Source: Nocardia mikamii NBRC 108933
GTDB taxonomy: Bacteria > Actinomycetota > Actinomycetes > Mycobacteriales > Mycobacteriaceae
NCBI RefSeq assembly: GCF_001613505.1
Contig: NZ_BDCM01000007.1
Coordinates: 310,001 to 374,000, forward strand
DNA: 64,000 nucleotides
Direction: 5' to 3'
Below are positions 62,856 through 64,000 of this stretch, one piece after another. How positions within the stretch are numbered: the stretch's first letter is position 1; every line of letters begins with the position of its first letter. Both the position numbers and the translations under genes were made by a program. The notes beneath the pieces were generated by a model. The model saw only the letters and a program-made list of their open reading frames with translations. It had not been told where the DNA came from and ran no database searches.

Positions 62856-63431
62856 TTATTTAGGAAGACTCCGGATTCGCTCCAAGGCACGCCGCAAACT
62901 CTCACTATTGGATGCCGCGTTTTCTACGTTCCATTTGCTGGCCGCAAACTCATTTACACGTACCACATAGCGTGGCCCAGCACGCTCTCCGAGCGCCACC
63001 ATGTCACGAGTGATGCTACGTGAACGAGATTTTGAACAAAGCTGCAAAACAGTTCGCTTGGGATGCACCAAGGATTCAGGATTGCGAGGAACCTCCGCGA
63101 CCCGGACATTGAAATATTCGGCGAACCCTTCTCGATCTGCGAGCAGCCACCCTTCCGACATGGGATGAACTACACGAAGCAGAAAGAGTGGAGACAGTGG
63201 AGCGACAGAATCTGTCAGCTGTTTGTACAATTCGACTGGACAATGGGTGTCCGAGTCACGAAAAATGACCCAGGGCAACCTCGCAGCTGCCTGGTTGTAT
63301 TTACCGATCAAAGGGTCGATTTTAGCTTTTCCGCCACGCACGATAACTTTGCCAATTTCATGCCCAGCCGCACGAACAACCGATGATACTACACCTTTGT
63401 CAGACTCACCCTCGACGACTACGTTGATCAT
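62856..63431 (-). CDS. TOPRIM / DUF4276-like protein, second gene of an ATPase-TOPRIM pair
   Basis: This 191-residue protein has a TOPRIM-like core: VVVEGESDKGVV (Glu7, Gly8, Glu9) and VIFRDSD (Asp59, Asp61), the metal-binding residues of topoisomerase/primase-type nucleases. It continues with HPMSEGWLLADREGFAEYF and PKRTVLQL, matching my memory of DUF4276. Its ATG overlaps the TGA of the ATPase gene (ATGA), so both are made together. Codon use is clearly less GC-rich than in the rest of the window, a sign of transfer. ATPase plus TOPRIM pairs such as OLD, Gabija and PARIS are anti-phage systems; that role is inferred here. Confidence 0.78.
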   Translation of the reverse strand: MINVVVEGESDKGVVSSVVRAAGHEIGKVIVRGGKAKIDPLIGKYNQAAARLPWVIFRDSDTHCPVELYKQLTDSVAPLSPLFLLRVVHPMSEGWLLADREGFAEYFNVRVAEVPRNPESLVHPKRTVLQLCSKSRSRSITRDMVALGERAGPRYVVRVNEFAASKWNVENAASNSESLRRALERIRSLPK

Positions 63432-64000
63432 CTACTCCGCCCGGACCGGGTGGTGCCAACCTCGACGAGACCATGTAGATCATGCGGAGAAATTAGCCCC
63501 TGAACAATGTCCGACATCGGCAATTCTGCATCCACCTCATCTGCAACCTCGTCAATGTCAGAAAGCAAAGTCGCGACCGTACCGTCGCCCGTTACCATCA
63601 AAACCAGGACCTCGTCTGCAAGGACGCCTTCGTCATCTAAGAGTTCCGGCGCGTGGGTTGAAAGTACAACTTGAAGATCACGGTCTCGCTGAGTCATGGC
63701 TAGAACCGTAGGAAGCGTTCTAACGACGGCCGCATTTAGCGACAATTCCGGCTCCTCTAAAAGCAAGATACCACCGTTCGCGGGCGCGCTTACCAGCGTC
63801 CATAGTAAACCGATCAAGCGCAAAGTTCCGTCCGAGAACTCCGCTTCGGTATGCCGCGCGGGCGTCGCGCGCCAATTCCGATAGCCCGCAATAAGGTGGG
63901 GACGACCAGTAGAATCTACCTCGATCTCCAAAGAATCAAATTGCGGCACCGCAGCCTGGAGCGCCTTTTGCATCCGCTTGAACCAGGCATTTCGGGTCCT
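63428..64000 (-). CDS. AAA/SMC-type ATPase, C-terminal part (start beyond window edge)
   Basis: Only the last 190 residues are visible; the frame is open to base 64000. They contain the signature FSDGTLRLIGLL, Walker B LLLEEPELSLN, and the switch His in VVLSTHAPELLDDE, all characteristic of AAA_15/AAA_21 (RecF/OLD-like) ATPases. The Walker A P-loop must lie outside. It is directly followed by the TOPRIM/DUF4276-like gene. Base composition is low in GC for this genome. The likely role is the ATP-driven sensor half of a two-gene defence system, but the missing part limits certainty. Confidence 0.85.
   Translation of the reverse strand, partial: RTRNAWFKRMQKALQAAVPQFDSLEIEVDSTGRPHLIAGYRNWRATPARHTEAEFSDGTLRLIGLLWTLVSAPANGGILLLEEPELSLNAAVVRTLPTVLAMTQRDRDLQVVLSTHAPELLDDEGVLADEVLVLMVTGDGTVATLLSDIDEVADEVDAELPMSDIVQGLISPHDLHGLVEVGTTRSGRSR

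Overview
The window is very GC-rich, with strong G/C bias at third codon positions. It comes from a mycolic-acid-type actinobacterium, most likely Nocardia or a close relative. Supporting signs are a split str operon with actinobacterial EF-Tu, steroid-degradation genes with KstR-type operators, type VII secretion-like substrates, tandem DUF3558 lipoproteins, a mycofactocin-type glycosyltransferase and a large NRPS. No rRNA, tRNA, insertion sequence or CRISPR array was recognised. The species is an inference.

Layout. 1-7959 (minus): the first 2653 residues of a giant NRPS (C-A-T-C-A-T-C-A...), with an EntF-like first module and a serine-type adenylation code. 8.4-11.3 kb (minus): a GAF-type regulator and an orphan MftF-like glycosyltransferase. 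11.7-18.3 kb: a TetR gene and kshB behind a KstR-type operator, AlkD-like repair, a repeat-rich membrane protein, a Glu/Asp racemase paralogue, and an FAD reductase behind a second KstR-type operator. 18.3-21.8 kb: SPW protein plus TetR, then a divergent TetR/MFS/cupin locus with a palindrome over the MFS start codon. 21.9-24.1 kb: a long disordered protein. 24.3-28.7 kb (minus): the conserved str operon rpsL-rpsG-fusA-tuf. 29.1-37.6 kb: lipoproteins, a small secreted protein, a NarL-type two-component system, hppD with a divergent Lrp regulator, an AlkZ-like glycosylase and a quinone oxidoreductase. 37.7-39.2 kb: a two-gene secreted set, a WXG100-like protein and a WXG-like/transglycosylase fusion.

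39.4-48.2 kb is mostly housekeeping and detoxification genes: acyl-ACP thioesterase, FprB, SixA, VOC, MerR, AhpD-like, acetyltransferase, pirin, XRE regulator, aldo/keto reductase and DUF4442. 48.4-52.5 kb holds an unannotated 45-residue peptide gene with its own hairpin, an AraC regulator, a cupin, a probable stand-alone ThrRS editing domain, and a MerR regulator fused to two sliding-clamp domains with a coupled helical-repeat partner. 52.5-57 kb: a phosphodiesterase/phosphatase and a receptor-type Ser/Thr kinase. 56.8-62.7 kb: an AraC-VOC-UvrA-like cassette, a 34-bp perfect palindrome, and a divergent SDR/TetR-hydrolase locus.

From about 62.7 kb to the right edge the base composition drops sharply. 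This stretch carries a translationally coupled AAA ATPase (cut by the window edge) and a TOPRIM/DUF4276-type protein. The architecture matches split ATPase-TOPRIM anti-phage systems and is the best candidate here for an acquired, little-described system. Convergent gene pairs are often separated by strong inverted repeats, listed as terminators.
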